NCBI GenBank assembly: GCA_020809705.1
Contig: CP085833.1
Coordinates: forward strand, 186,001 to 250,000
DNA from: Calonectria ilicicola
Lineage: Eukaryota > Ascomycota > Sordariomycetes > Hypocreales > Nectriaceae
Length of the DNA: 64,000 bases
Reading direction: 5' to 3'
Positions 1 through 12,900 of the stretch are shown here, in pieces. Under the pieces are notes generated by a model. That model saw nothing but the letters and a program-made list of their open reading frames with translations. It was not told the origin of the DNA and searched no databases. Every line of letters begins with the position of its first letter. Position 1 is the first letter of the stretch. Position numbers and translations under genes: made by a program.

Positions 1-1473
1 GACTGACCGAGCCGCGACATAGAAAATTCCTCCGAGGAAAACAATACCTGTTAATAAAGCTGCCAAGGCTGTTGTCCCCATGTTATCTAACATGAGACCC
101 CCCAGAGGAATGGAAAGCAGAACAGAAAAGCTAACAAAAAAGGTTGAGGTTCCTATAAATAAAATCAGCATAGCAGCACATGCACATGCATTAAATGAAT
201 ACTGACCGTAGAATCTTCCATAGTTCTGGTCTTCGCAGGTTTTACCCAAACATACTACAAAATCAGACTCAATCAGATAAAGGCGGATGATGCAGATACC
301 TACCTGCGGAAACTGAAAGAAATGACCCAGAGCTAAATCCCCACAGTCCTGAGAATACGTAGAGGGTAGGAAGAGATGTAGTGATAAATGGGATGAATAG
401 AGCAGCCATGAAGGTCAATGTCAGTGCTATCATAATGATTATAGTATTGAAATGGCCGATCTTGTCACCAAGGAGACCAGGAAAAATCCGGCCAATGCAT
501 GAGCATACTCCAAGAATGGCGATTAGTGTGAATCCATCTTCCAACGAGAAGCCAACACTAGTTGCTATTGTTGGTAAAAGTCCTGCGATTGCGAATATGG
601 CAAACTCAAGCACAAACTGGCCCATGGAAACAAGGGAAAATGGAAAGGAACTAAAGGCAGAAAAGTCGAGGAGAAAAATATAGTTCTGTCCTGGCTCACG
701 GGGAGAGATGTTGGATACCAAATGCCGAGACGGCCAGAAAGAAACCAGTCCCGGAATGGTTATTGCTGCAATAACTAGTCCCATCAACCTCATAGACCAT
801 TGCCATCCGTATTTTGGCAAAGTCGATTGGAGCATCAAAGAAAAAAGGATGGAGCCGACAGAAGATCCAGTAAAGGCGACACCCATGGCGGTTCCTCGTC
901 GATGGGTAAAGACTTTAGCTACCACAGACATCCCGACTGTAGCGACTATTGCACCACCCAACGCCCCTGCGATTCCAAGGCATACAATGAATTGCCAATA
1001 GCTATTACACTCTGCTAAGAGAATAAATGAACTAACGGTCAAGAATACGCCGATAGAGCCAATTGTGACAGGGCCATAACGATCACACATCGGCCCTATT
1101 TGTATGTTGAAAAAGTAACTCAAAAACAGATAGATTCCAGATATCCAGCCTATATCGCTGGCAGAGTACCCTTTGAGCTGATTTGACTGAAGGTAGGATT
1201 GCACGATACCAACGGCATTCATAAAGCCTAAGTCAAGATCAGCCACTTCATCACGAAGATATTTACTTTGCATGACAGACCATAGGAAGGCATTGTAAAG
1301 GTAAATGCTCCAAAAACACATAGCCAAGAGTTCAGGCTAGTTTCAATAGCTTGCTGGGAGAGACTTGTTCCAGGTCTCCGCTCCACGTCATTTCCATCAT
1401 CGACGTCTATGATCGAAAAGGATCTGCGGCGATGAAGGACGCCTGTGTGTTGGGTATGCACAGTAGTTGTCAT
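1..1473 (-). CDS. MFS transporter, monocarboxylate-transporter-like, 3' end cut by window edge
   Basis: Multi-pass plasma-membrane transporter of the fungal MCT-like MFS family; the substrate cannot be read from sequence. Exons on the minus strand are 1473-1281, 1227-304 and 254-<1. Both introns (53 and 49 nt) are GT-AG and rejoin family motifs: PSYG joins FMNAVGIVQSYLQ, and SVSA joins VCLGKTCEDQNYGRFYG. The protein has a short hydrophilic N-terminus, the loop motif GPMCDRYGP after the second helix, and a run of hydrophobic helices to the window edge, where the last helix and stop are missing. The start is the first Met in frame, followed by an Arg/Asp-rich cytosolic tail as usual in this family. 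It is divergent from the regulator at 2592 with 1.1 kb between, so that regulator could control it, but nothing in the sequence proves this. Confidence 0.88.
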
Positions 1474-2591
1474 ACTTGTCTGCCTATTCCTGCTTGTTCA
1501 TATCTAACAAATGGATCAGCTTTCAGGAAAAACTAGTGCTCATTTGATTCTTATCATTAATGCAATGCAGGTGCTGACAAATCTACGTGAGAAATGCGTC
1601 TAAAGGCGGGGTCAAACATATGATGATGTCGATGAAGCGATTAAAACGGGAGGGAATGATTTTTTATGATGAGTTGAAATACAGGGCTTTTTAAGAAGAG
1701 ATATATCAAGAATATTGATGCATGATCTACTAATAGCGACAGCCTTGACTGCTTGCACTTCAGGTTGAATTCTGTAGGGTACTACTCATAATCACACGCA
1801 CATCAGCCGTACAACATCCTCATCATGCGCTTGATGAAGATACCGCTCGGTCAATCACCGTCCAACGCCGCAAGATACAACCCCTGTCAATTATCGTAAA
1901 ATGACAAACTTTATCCCAATGAACGGACCCAACAAAAAAACATGGATCTCTTGGCCTTGCTACTTTCCTTGACGCCAAAACCAAACACGTTGTCTGTGAT
2001 TCGTGCCCTCATTGCCGATGGATGCTGCCAATCAACCCTCGAGTTCGGCCCCACGCGGGGTTAGTGGAAGTCTTGGTGCGATGGTATTGAGAGCCTGCGA
2101 TCTTGAAGGTTACAGACAATTGCATTGCAAAATTCATCCCTCGGAAGTTCAATATATGGTTAGCAGAGGAAATTACCACAATTCACTCGCATGCATGAGA
2201 TGCCAATCGCTTCCAGCGTACCTGTAATGCATCCGACCAGCACCGTGTTCGTTTACCACCTTCACAGCGTGGCTATCCCTCCTGCTCCATCCATGGGCTA
2301 AACCTCTTCTGGTAAGCCAAATCTCCCCACATGCCGTGCCCCAGAGCCGACTCAGGTCCGAAACGCATGTCAGGGAGCAATTACGATTCCATCTTCCACT
2401 TTCCCCAGATCTTCAAATAATGCAATCGTAAAACGCGGGGTTGGACACTAGTCCCATCTTATTTTATTACCCAGCCGAAGCATCCGAGTAGTATATTACA
2501 ACACAAGCCAGGATTTCCTCGGCTTGGTTTCTAAGAATCACTCAAACAATCCAGCTCCGACGTCTTGCTTGACAGACCCTTTTGACCAACC
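1474..2591. promoter_or_regulatory. Divergent intergenic region between MFS gene and C2H2/Zn2Cys6 regulator
   Basis: No coding region could be supported in these 1.1 kb; the open frames present have no recognisable protein pattern. It must contain the promoters of both flanking genes. No repeat or clear operator stood out. Confidence 0.5.
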
Positions 2592-5500
2592 ATGAGCGAT
2601 ACCACCGAGTTTTCTGAAAAGAATTCCATCACTAATTCAAATGACTCCAATGCCCACGATCAAAATTCCACCAGTCGATTGTTCGAGTGCTCGAGATGTC
2701 ACCGCCAATTTGGAAGGGTTGATCACCTCACACGCCATGTCAGAACACGTACGTCGCCTAATGTCATTGTATCCTCTGAGCCTTGCGATGGCTCTTCAAT
2801 GTGAATTACATATGATAACAAGATGCAAATACATAGACACCTTAGAAAAGCCACATCGGTGCAAAATATGCACCAAATCATTTGCACGCGCGTGAGTCAA
2901 CAAATTGCCCCGACATACAATCTTGCTCACACCATATGCCAGTGATCTCCTAAAAAGACACATATATATTCATTCTAGCGACATATCAACACATGATCGC
3001 GAAAATAAAGGTCAGGCCGGGAACAGTCGAGTATCTCGAGCTTGCAAAGAGTGTTCGGCTTCCAAACTCAAGTGCAGCGAAACCAAACCCTGCCAAAGAT
3101 GTCTCAACAGAGGCTTCACATGTCAATGGGGTGTAAGTCCGCAAAATAATACTTGTGGCGGCGTGTTACCCTCGGAAGAAACATCATTCTGTGCCGAAAA
3201 GCTCTCTGCAGGCGAATCACCAAGGGAAAATACATCTGAAAAGCTACATAACATGAGAAGGCAGAGCATGACAAATGAAAGCTCCAACCTATCCCCATTT
3301 GAATCCGATTTTGATCTATCTGAGGTGTTTATATCTCCAGCTCCAGTCGAGGATATATTGCATGAAGACCATTCCACTACTGCAGATCTGTTGTCTCCCA
3401 AAACACCAAAAGCACAGGCTGAGATAAGCATGACCAACAGTTTATCCACACCAGGCCCATTTAACCCGGGTGACACCAACCCAGGACTATCGACAACAAA
3501 TTTCAGTACTTTTCTCAGGGACTTAATTTTTGATACCCAATTCTCAGCAGACTCGCGCCTGAACTCAGGTGACAGTAGTGCCATACCTCCTAACAATATT
3601 TGGAACGAATACATGGTGGTCGACGACTTCACACACGGATTGGGTGACTTCTCCTTTGACATGCTTAGTGATGAGTTCATGGCATGTAACCAAGCATTTG
3701 CTGGAGGACTTTCACATCATCTCGAAAGTGGAACTAGTCCCGAAGAAAATGCTATGGCCGCAGGAGCTAAGGCCTTCCACTCTTCGATCTGGCACTGGAT
3801 ACCAGGACCAGATGACTATGGGACCTTTGAAGAGTCATTTTTACTTGATTCGAAAGAAACTATACCAAAATCTAGAAATAATGCAGAGGTTCATTCGCCT
3901 GTGCATGGAAGAATACTCTCCATTCCAGATCGAGACAGGGCAATGGCCATCATCCTTTCTATTTGCAATCGATCCAATCTAGCCTCGATAGCAGCATCTC
4001 TACCCTCTTGTCAGATTCTAGATGCCATGATTAACAGTTTCCTAAGATTTCAAATCTCTGATCCGCTTGCATGGTTCCATGTACCAACATTTCGGGCATC
4101 AACAGCGAGACCAGAATTAATACTTGGCATCATCGCCTATGGAGGCGCTCTTATGCCCATGAAGGCTTTTAATCGTTTGGGATCTGCTATTTCCAATGTT
4201 TTATTTAATGCAATTAGACTCAAGGTATGTATAACGCTCTTATTGAATGCCTACACTTGCTCAACAGTCACAACAGTGGGACGAAGACAATGCCCTAACG
4301 CGAGATTTACAACTGCTTCAAGCGTTCGGTATGTTTTCTTTTTCTATTATTGTACCAATAAAAATTTAAAAAGAAAAAAAGAAGTTAAAAAAGAAATTGC
4401 AATTGCTTATTTATTCCAGCGGTCATTTTAAAAATATGGATATGGAGTGGTGGCAGGCGTAAAATGGAAATCGCGGAGAGCTTTTGTCAGGTCATTGTCA
4501 CTGTAAGATCCGCTATTCTTATATATTGGGAGCATCACTCACGGTATTCAGATTCTTAGGCGATCTGGGGCCCTTAAACGAGCTATTAGACATAATATCA
4601 TGCCAGAGGAAGACGATGTTGGTCTCGAACTTGAAGAAAAATGGCATCGTTGGGTTGAGGTGGAATCCAGAATTAGGTTCGGTCAAGAATGGAGATAAGT
4701 AGAGCTTATGAGCTAATTAACTTGCAGATTAGCCCATAATATTTTTGTTCATGATGCTCAAGCATCGATGACGCTACTCATCAACCCGCTCCTCTCCTGC
4801 ACAGAAATGGAGGTGCCTCTCCCATCGGAAGATGATTTGTGGTTTGCCGAAACAGCGACCGAGTGGAAAGCTCGTTGTCTGAGCCATGGAGCCAACTTAC
4901 AAACGCAACCTTCCTTGTCAGATTGCATCCGCAGTGTCTTTAACACCGATAGTCTTCCCACAGGTAGTGGTCAAATTGGTATTCTCCTCTACTCTCTATA
5001 CGGCATGTGGGGGTTCATTTGGGAGTACCGACAGGCTCATCATATGTTCCGAGTCGACAATCTAAACTATGGCTTGGATGGACTGTCTCTCACCTCACGA
5101 TTCGAAGCACTATCAAAAGCCTTAGGCGCTTTACGCACCTCATTACAAAGGGCTTCTCAAAAGCTTCTTACAGAGTCTAAGAAGGAAACACTGGAACCGA
5201 GTTTTGTTTTGGAATTCATCTCCATCGCCCTCCATTCCCCCCTTAGAGCACTCCCGATGTTTGCTGGTAAAGATGGAGAAGGGGACGCTCAACGGGTGTA
5301 TCCCATGTTACAAGAGTGGACACAAAGCCGCGAGGCCCGTCAGGCGATTTGGCATGCCGGTCAACTCTATCGAGTCAGCAAGCATCTCGAAAACCAAAGG
5401 ATACGGGCATTCCACGCCGTGGCTATATACCAAGCAAGCTTAGCTTTTTGGGCTTACGGAATTATTGTCAGTGGGCGCAATCAACGAGAGGGGATCTTTG

Positions 5501-5823
5501 TCAGCACATCCACGCAATCCTCAAAAACGGTGATCCATGTAGACTCCGAAATAATTCCTGAACTAAAACGATTCATTGCGTGCGGAGAGGGAGTTCCAGT
5601 CATCACTGCATTAGGTCCTGGTAGAAGCTCTGATGGTTTAGTATATGTGCACAACCCAGCGACTATGATGAGAGCCGCAATTCACATGTTGCATCGTCAC
5701 TCACAACATATCAGTTCCCAGCACGCGTTAGAGACAGATAGCTTAATTCCAAGTATCGCAGAAGGGTTAGTATGTTTAATGACTGAGTTGGGGAATGCCG
5801 CAGAGGCGATTGGATTGGGGTAA
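2592..5823 (+). CDS. Transcription factor with two C2H2 fingers, Zn2Cys6 cluster and fungal TF domain
   Basis: Nuclear DNA-binding regulator. Exons: 2592-2748, 2837-2891, 2943-4224, 4268-4328, 4420-4502, 4552-4676 and 4728-5823, giving 952 aa in one frame. Finger 1 (FECSRCHRQFGRVDHLTRH) has its last His rebuilt across intron 1. Finger 2 (HRCKICTKSFARADLLKRH) is rebuilt across intron 2. A Zn2Cys6 cluster follows at about residue 100 (CKECSASKLKC then CQRCLNRGFTC). A Ser/Thr/Asn-rich acidic linker comes next, and then the fungal-specific TF middle-homology region, including IRLKSQQWDEDNALTRD after splicing. C2H2 plus Zn2Cys6 in one protein is a known fungal architecture. Its targets are unknown; neighbours are the divergent MFS gene and the convergent CYP61 gene. 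The long middle exon has no internal stop, so the gene looks functional. Confidence 0.9.
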
Positions 5824-6124
5824 TGCCTTCAAAATGTACAAATCATGGTTATTATCTATACAAGAGATGATATCATATGGCGTCAATGTTTCACACTACA
5901 TTAAAGTTGTTTTCCGGAGAATTTGACAACTCAAAGCGAAGTATCCGCCTTGATAATATTTAGACAGCATATAAAAAGATCGCTTTTATTATTATTGAAT
6001 ATTATATGATTTGGGTCATAATGTCAGTACTAAGTTCAGTTTAGCATGGACTTAATCCGCCCAAAGCCAGCATCCTCTATTCACGCTTCGTGAAAACAAG
6101 CGGGCATTCATCCTAGAAGAGTCA
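5824..6124. other. Convergent 3' intergenic region
   Basis: AT-rich spacer of 301 bp between the stop codons of two converging genes. It should hold both 3' UTRs and poly(A) sites. No gene is seen. Confidence 0.5.
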
Positions 6125-7859
6125 TTAGTCAGGACCTAAAACTTTCGGGGTCAAAGTTTGACATACCATAGGGAACAGTGTCGCAAAAACACGAATCTCC
6201 TCTGAGCGGCTTGTAGCATGGTGCACCCAATCAAGTTCCAACGCAGCCTTTCCTATCATGGCCGCCATGGTAAGTGGCACGTATTTTCGTGCAAGACAGT
6301 CATGCGCGCCACTGCCGAATACAAGCCAGTTCTTTGTCTTGGACTCGGCATCTCCAGTAATCCATCGCTCAGGGTCGAAAGCATTTGGGTTTGGGTACGC
6401 CTCTGGGTCGTGAAGGGCTGGATAGCATGACGGGATAATCATAGCCCCCTTTGGCACGGTGTAGTTGGGTGTGACGGGGAACTCTTTCAATGCCAGGTAT
6501 GGCACGAAAATAACAGGCGGGCGGTGTCGGAGGAGCTCTTTGATGACGGCGTTTGTGTAGGTGAGCGACTCAAACATTCCTAGCTCAAATGGCCGATTGC
6601 GGTCACCATTTCGCACTGCGAGGTTCTCTTCACGGAGGCGTTCCATGACATCGGGCCTCTGAGCCAGAATTTGAAAAAGCCAAGTAGTGGCACTGCTCGA
6701 GGCATCTTGGGAGGCAAAGAGGAATGTGAACATTGTCTGTCCAATTTCTTCATCTGTGAATTCGCGGATGAGATTTCCTGGCTTCTCGATTCCCACCTCT
6801 CCCGCAGCAATTCTGTCGCGGTAGTTTTTGGATTCCATCATGTGCAGAACCCATTGGTCGACAATACATGTCGGTTGGGCTCCAGTAGCCATGTTCGCTT
6901 TGCATGCCGCAGCGCACTTTGCAAATTCAGCCAGGACGGCATCAGCGATACGCTTTCCGCGCCAGCACTTGCTATATGGAACGTGAATAGAAAAGGGAAC
7001 GTTGACAAGCTCAAGGGCGGCAGTGACCAGGTAGAAATCATCAGCAATCTTCTTGACGGCATCCTGAGAGATGTAGTCTCCAAAAAAGGTTCGGCATGAG
7101 AGGGCGCAGTTAATCTCTCTGAAGAACCCCATAAACTTCATGGGTTTGTTCCCATTGGCTTTGCTAGCAGAGACGAATTTATCAAAATAATCACCATAAA
7201 CCTTCTCTTGAACCGGCAAATATGTAGCAAGAGCCTTGTTGGTAAAGAGGCCGTTCAATCCTCTGCGAAACTCCGCATGGGCCTTGCCGTTGAGGAAAAC
7301 CCATGCAGTTGGTCGCATGATTTCGATTGCGATGGGAACTAGACATGGTCTCGTGTATGTGGGCGACTTGAAAACCTTGTGTGCAATATCACGGTCTGCA
7401 GCCAGTACAACAAACCTGTGAAGTGGCTGCTGTAAGTATACGAGATGTGAGAAGGTTTGACGTCATAGGTTAGAGTGCACTTACTTGTGAAAAACAGATA
7501 CGCAACTGAGAGGACCACTGGCCCACTGGGCCAAGTAAGCGTCAAATTTTGGGTACAAGGCCTGCAAAAATGGTCCCGTCAGGGGGATTTTGAACATGGG
7601 ACCCGCTATGGAGCCCTTTCGTCTGATATAAAGGACTAGAAAAGTGTCAGTTGTGCTGTCCCCACGTGCATGTACCCTGGTGCATACATTGATCATAGGC
7701 AACCAGAACGAGCAAAGCAGTGATGGCCCATTGAAATCGATTCAAGTCAGAAAAGTAGGTTGACAAAAGACCTTCAGCCTTCTGGCGGACTCCATCAGTC
7801 GTGAGATGAGTCTGGTTGCCAACAGAGGGCACAAAAGCCCCATCAATAACGGTCGCCAT
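6125..7859 (-). CDS. ERG5-like: Cytochrome P450 CYP61 type, sterol C-22 desaturase paralog
   Basis: ER-bound P450 that in the canonical family introduces the C22-C23 double bond of the ergosterol side chain. Exons: 7859-7688, 7635-7485 and 7415-6125, giving 537 aa, the usual length for CYP61. An N-terminal membrane anchor (WAITALLVLVAYDQFLYI) is followed by the family block GPMFKIPLTGPFLQALYPKF. The I-helix is FLFASQDASSSATTW, characteristic of ERG5. The ExxR motif is KELLR and the PERF-like motif is FDPERW. The haem loop reads FGSGAHDCLARKY: Cys is present but the usual C-x-G is C-x-A and the Pro before His is Ala. The ATG context CACCACCATGG is strong. It lies beside a small Zn2Cys6 regulator and in an accessory setting, so I read it as an extra copy, not the housekeeping gene. 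Changed side-chain substrate use or sterol-drug tolerance is inference only. Confidence 0.88.
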
Positions 7860-8403
7860 GGTGGTGAATAAAGTCTCTCTGTTCAGTCAGAGTCGAGAAC
7901 CACTCTGTTTGATTTTTTAGAGGGAGCTCGATAGCAAGACCTTTTATAAGCATCGGATGATTCGCCAGCGTATTCGGCTCACATAGAAGGTGGCAGGAAG
8001 CAACTGGCGGTTACGTAGGGGCCAAGCCCATTGTCTGGCGGCAATGTGATTGTCGCCGGGCACCCCCGAAAGAGGTCAAGTCCTCGACAGGACCCCATAA
8101 TTGGATCGCACGAGTCTTCCACCATAATGGTTCTTCCGATTCAAAAGCAGATATCAGCAGCCGATTTGTACTAGACTCCGATGGTTGACTAGGGGGCTGA
8201 CATGTCGCGCCATGACCCTTGCCGGGCCCCATAATCCCTATGTGGTGGATTTGCGGAGTCTAGTCCTAATTAGTTCTAGACTCCGCATCACTGTGTGCGA
8301 TCCGAATAAGAGATGCTCGCTCCCTCGCGCCAACCTCGAGTTCGTTGGCGCCCGAGTTTCACGGAGATCTCGGCAGCGAGCCGCGTGCGTGCCCTAGCCA
8401 GCC
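7860..8403. promoter_or_regulatory. CYP61 paralog promoter region with inverted repeat
   Basis: These 544 bp lie upstream of the CYP61 start and downstream of the regulator stop. They contain a 12-bp perfect inverted repeat (8252-8287) and a further copy of its half-site (8171-8180). No gene is seen. Confidence 0.6.
8252..8287. repeat. 12-bp inverted repeat, candidate operator
   Basis: The left arm TGCGGAGTCTAG (8252-8263) and right arm CTAGACTCCGCA (8276-8287) are exact reverse complements. They flank a 12-bp spacer that itself contains CTAATTAG. The half-site CTAGACTCCG recurs at 8171-8180. The arms carry CGG/CCG triplets typical of Zn2Cys6 binding sites. It lies about 390 bp upstream of the CYP61 start and just past the stop of the adjacent Zn2Cys6 gene. 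Confidence 0.65.
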
Positions 8404-9989
8404 TCACACTGGTCTGAGCTTCAAGACTTGCTGCCACTGCTGCTGGAAGAGGTCCGCCTGCGGTGACCTCACCCAGAGCACGCTTTCCAGATGGGCAAGG
8501 ATTGCGTCCCACCCGCGCAAATCAAGGGCGGTCGCAGCTCTGTACGCCTGGACATTGAACCACTGACGGTCGATTGGACTGAGGGCAGTTGTCATGCCAA
8601 TTGAAAGACACCAGATCTTCATTGGCACATGAGCGACATCTCCCTCGGTGAGTGCCATGAAGTGGTCCTTGAGCTGGCTGACAAAAGCACTGACCAGATG
8701 AAAGTGGGAGTAGTATGTCGTTCCATGGATGGTCAACATGTAGAGCAACAGAGCATACCGCAAGCATTCGGAAAGCTCGGGTTGCCCCGATGTGGCTGAA
8801 AGTGGGGGTAGCAGCAACAGTTTGTGCACAACAAAACAAGTGAGATCATGGAATTCGGTGTTTGTGAGATTCGAAAGCCCTGGTTGGTGAAATATTGTGC
8901 GGAGGCGAGCCAGGGTGTTACCGATGGTAGGGTCGATATCGAGATCGTCGAGCAAGTCTCCCTGTGAGTCCAAACCAGTGGAAGCAAGTTGCCACTGCAG
9001 AATCGGCTCAAGCCCGCTACCACAGCCAAGGTCGTCTTGTATTTGGAACTGGGGGGTTCCCATCACCAGAATAGAGACCCTACATTATTATTGTTAGCGC
9101 CAGGTTTCACTCCTTGAAGATGTAAGCTCACCAGGAAACCATTCTTGCCGTCAGAGGACTTGTGCGCATTAGCTCACCGATGCCTCCTCTGACACTGACC
9201 ATTCGCTTGACACCGGCAATATGCATCTTGCTTGCTTCAATATTCCCTTTGCCGTGCTAATTTAGAATAGTGTTAGCAGGAGAAGATACGCAGTAGCATA
9301 TTTGAAATGGGGTCTAACCTCGATGGCAGCCAAGGTAACGACAGAATTGAGAGTGTCGTCCCGAAACGCCATTGTTGAATCCTCCACCTTCTGTCGAACC
9401 AGGGACACTGAATCAATCATGAGCAGCTCGGATATGGGAAATCCCTTTTGCGCACGCAATTCCTCATCCAGAGATGCCGTTTGCAATGAGACATGGAATA
9501 GTGCGGGATCGGCAAGGGTAAGAGGCCACCACGAGACAATGAATGGGTTTGACTCGGCATTGAGATCCAAAGGGTAGTACTGGAACGCGATACTCGACAA
9601 AACTGAAAGAGTTAGTGGATTTTATTCAAGGAAGATGCGAATTGGCAGGGGGGATTACAATGGTGAATCAGCCGCTGTGCATGGGCTCGAGGAAGTCTCG
9701 TCGGCGGATATGAATCGAAGGGATCGAATGACGCGTCTGCTGAGGGCAAGAGGCTTGTTGAGGTCTCTTGGGATGCGGGTGTATGCTCTGCTTCCGCGAC
9801 AGCCGCGGACAGAGCCTTGGGGTGGTTGCTAGGCGCCGGCTTACAAGCTGGCAACGAGGTCAAGGGTTCGTTTGCATATTTACAGCTGATTTTTCGCTTG
9901 GTGCATCGGGAGCAGCGAGGGGTCCTGAGATCGCACGCGTGCTTGGCCTTTGCACAGGCGTTGCAGGACCTACGGAGCGTGGCGCGCAT
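8404..9989 (-). CDS. Zn2Cys6 transcription factor, Fungal_trans_2-like
   Basis: Nuclear regulator of 471 aa. Exons: 9989-9659, 9602-9319, 9256-9132 and 9079-8404. The start at 9989 puts the binuclear cluster directly at the N-terminus (CNACAKAKHAC then CSRCTKRKISC), with all six Cys in proper spacing. A Ser/Pro/Ala-rich linker follows, then a C-terminal helical domain with the order seen in short fungal regulators (RAHAQRLIHHFLSSIAFQYY, later IEASKMHIAGVKRMVSVRGG). Each intron keeps frame and rebuilds this domain. It lies just upstream of the CYP61 paralog on the same strand, so it is the natural candidate for binding the inverted repeat between them (inference). No lesion was found. Confidence 0.85.
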
Positions 9990-12900
9990 GTTCTGGTGGT
10001 GAAGACGGTTCAGCCGGGATACAGATATATGCATAGAGCACCTTGAGTTACGCCTGGGAAAAGAGAGAGGTTGCTGACGGCGCCTATAAGACTGGTGGTT
10101 CGATGCCAACGAGTGGAGCAGCGCTGCTTAATAACCGCTCCGGCCCACCCCGATCCACCACGAGAACAAGTCGCCAAGTTTCTCGGGCTTGTACGGGTGA
10201 GTGAGATGAATCCCGTGTATTGGCAAAATGTTCGTGTATGCAATGCTCGGTATGAGCTGATGCCGAGGTGCGTCTCATCAACAGGCCAGTCCAATTGAGC
10301 CCACAAGCCCACATCCATCATCAAATGAATGTCTCTCTTCCGCAAGCATGAACCATCGTCACTCAATCTCACGTCCCAATTTTAGCCAGCGCGACTAGTG
10401 GATTACCTGTTTCAGTCTAGTGCTCTCACCGTGCATCCAATCAGCATTCCCGGATCTATCGCCGGAAGTGTCGGATTTTTCCACATCCTTGTCCGCTCAC
10501 GGTTTGCATTTCCTAAACCAGTTTGAGGTTCAAGAATCACGCGCATCATACGAGAGATATATTCTAGCCGTGATAAAGAATGATGAAGGAAGATGGTTTT
10601 GTCTGGAGTTGTCTTGATCTCTTCAGATTTTTTGGTGCGTTTCACACTCTCAACGCGGCTTTTGGTAAGACAGCGATATTCCAAACTAGAGAAGCTCAAC
10701 ATATTTCACATTTCTCATCTGGACTTGCGTGAATCAAATACCCTTTTCTCAATAAAACTTATAAGCTTAAAACAAAAATATTTTGCAAGAATATATTTAA
10801 ACCTATCACACCAAAGAACATCGCGTCACAGCTCAAATAAATATTGGTATAGGGTAGCGCACCAGCTCCAGCATGATCTGTGCTTTTTTATTCAGAAGAC
10901 ATTGCATTCTCCACAGTGAGTGGGGAAAGCTTTACTGTACCTGCATCCCAGCATCGCACCCTCTTGTCTGGAGGAGAGCTGATGCTGAACAGATTACATA
11001 GGATTAGGCAGAATTTTCGGTTTGAACTGACCCAATATTTTTCTACTATAGTATGCCCCGTTTAAATTCGCAATTCTTATTGAAATTTAGTCCTCAACAA
11101 CATTCAGACGATTGTGGTTGTTTCTCGACGCCCGCGCAGGATTCACCTTCATAGCATCAATATATAGCGATAAGCTGAGGAACCAATGGATAAGTTTCAA
11201 ATGAGTCGATTGAAAATAGTTTTGAAAATCCACTCATGCAACTTTGGGCGGTGCGACCACTACGTGCATGCCAGGGCGATGGCCAATTTGTTCTAGTTTT
11301 TACCTTCACTAGCAAGCACCTAGAGTGGGTTGCCATGGCTCAAACTTTTGAGCTGGCTGCTAGTTTTTAACGCAATTCTTTTATATAGTATACATTATAT
11401 TAAGCGATGGGTGTAATGACTTTGTTACTTCCTAATACTAGTCAAAATCATTGACGGTGGCGAAGTTGGATTTCCTGGATGTTTTGTCTCCGGGTTTGTC
11501 AATCTACAGTAACAATAGGTAGATCTACCTGGTCACCCAAATGTGCGAAGTTTTAACGGTGATTAATAGAAAATGTTAGCTAGAGGCAATGTCCAAATTG
11601 TAGCGTTTTGGGGTGTCCCTTTCGGTGCCGGACGCGAAGGTGGAAACGGGGAAACACAGAAGCAATGCCTTCCCGGAAGTTGATGCAGAGGCAAGCCATT
11701 TCGCAACATTCCCGGAGCTTTAGATGTAATGGGCTAAACTAATCTGCAACATGCATACGGAGTTGGAAATTCCGGATTTCACCTCACCCGGCCGGGAATA
11801 TTTCTCCCGTTGCCCGGCCTGCTTTCATCGCTGGTGCTTGGCAAGTCACCCCGCGGGCCCAATCTAGTCTCCCGAACATAGTCAGGGGTTTTCGTGTGCA
11901 CATCGAAAACCTACGGCAGCCTTGGCGATCTGTGGCTTCCCGCACAGAAGATAGTTTCTGGATGCATTAGCAGCTTTTTGGTTTGAACTTTTGGCATCTA
12001 ATCTAGTCATTAATCCACACACATCCAAAAAAAAAAAATAAAAAAATAAAGAAAAGGCGCCTTACCTTTATTGCAATATGTTAGAGAACTGATTTGAACC
12101 AAAAATTGGTCATGGTTGAACTTGATGACGAATTTGAGCTTCAAGGTGCCGACACCGTACATGCAAGACTGCTGGACAGAGAATGGTGTGACAACCCAGT
12201 CAGTCCTGAACAGAAAATCGAAATACGTAGCACTGTCACCGGCCCTAAACCAAATGGCGCAAGCACAGACCCGAGCGGAATACGACCATGGTTTATCCGT
12301 CAGACGATAGATCCCGCTCAGACAAGTCATGGCGTTGTGGCTAAAGCGCGTGCACCTTAAATCTTATCAAGTTTTTAGAGGGACAGCGTCTAGAGCTCTG
12401 TAAGGCTAGGCTGTTGATGAAGGAAATAGGCGGAACTATGCCATCTCAAGGGAAATAGCCTAGCCGTAGCCGGTAAAGCCATCATCATCGGGCCTTTTTG
12501 TCAGAGAGATTATGGCAGCTTGCCAAGTTCCTGACAGATTGACTATATAGATCCGCTTGGTTTTCTGTCGAATCTAGAGTGCAGCACTGTAAGGTTGCCA
12601 ATGCAAGCGGAGCGATGGATGCCATTTGCAGTGGTGAGACTATACAATTCACCCTTTCAGCCTGCTATTCTGATGAGACTGGCCATCTCAATGAAGGTTT
12701 AATTAGCGGCCTTCCACAGAAATCCTAAGCCCTCAATCATTCGCCCGACGTCTGATCCCTTGTTCTCTTGTTTTAGTGCGCATTGGCTTTGGCAGCCAGC
12801 CACTAAGATGTGAGCTGCCGGTCCTTTTCTTTAGGATGCATGAAATAAACTTTCGGCGCATTGTTAGTGGCTCACGGCCGATTCTGTGTCTGACTCGTGT

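Noticed and set aside
3123..3680. Minus-strand open frame of 185 codons
   Set aside because: Antisense to the low-complexity Ser/Thr linker of the 2592-5823 regulator; no protein pattern.
12094..12360. Plus-strand open frame in the 3.1 kb gap
   Set aside because: No recognisable domain and no plausible exon partners.
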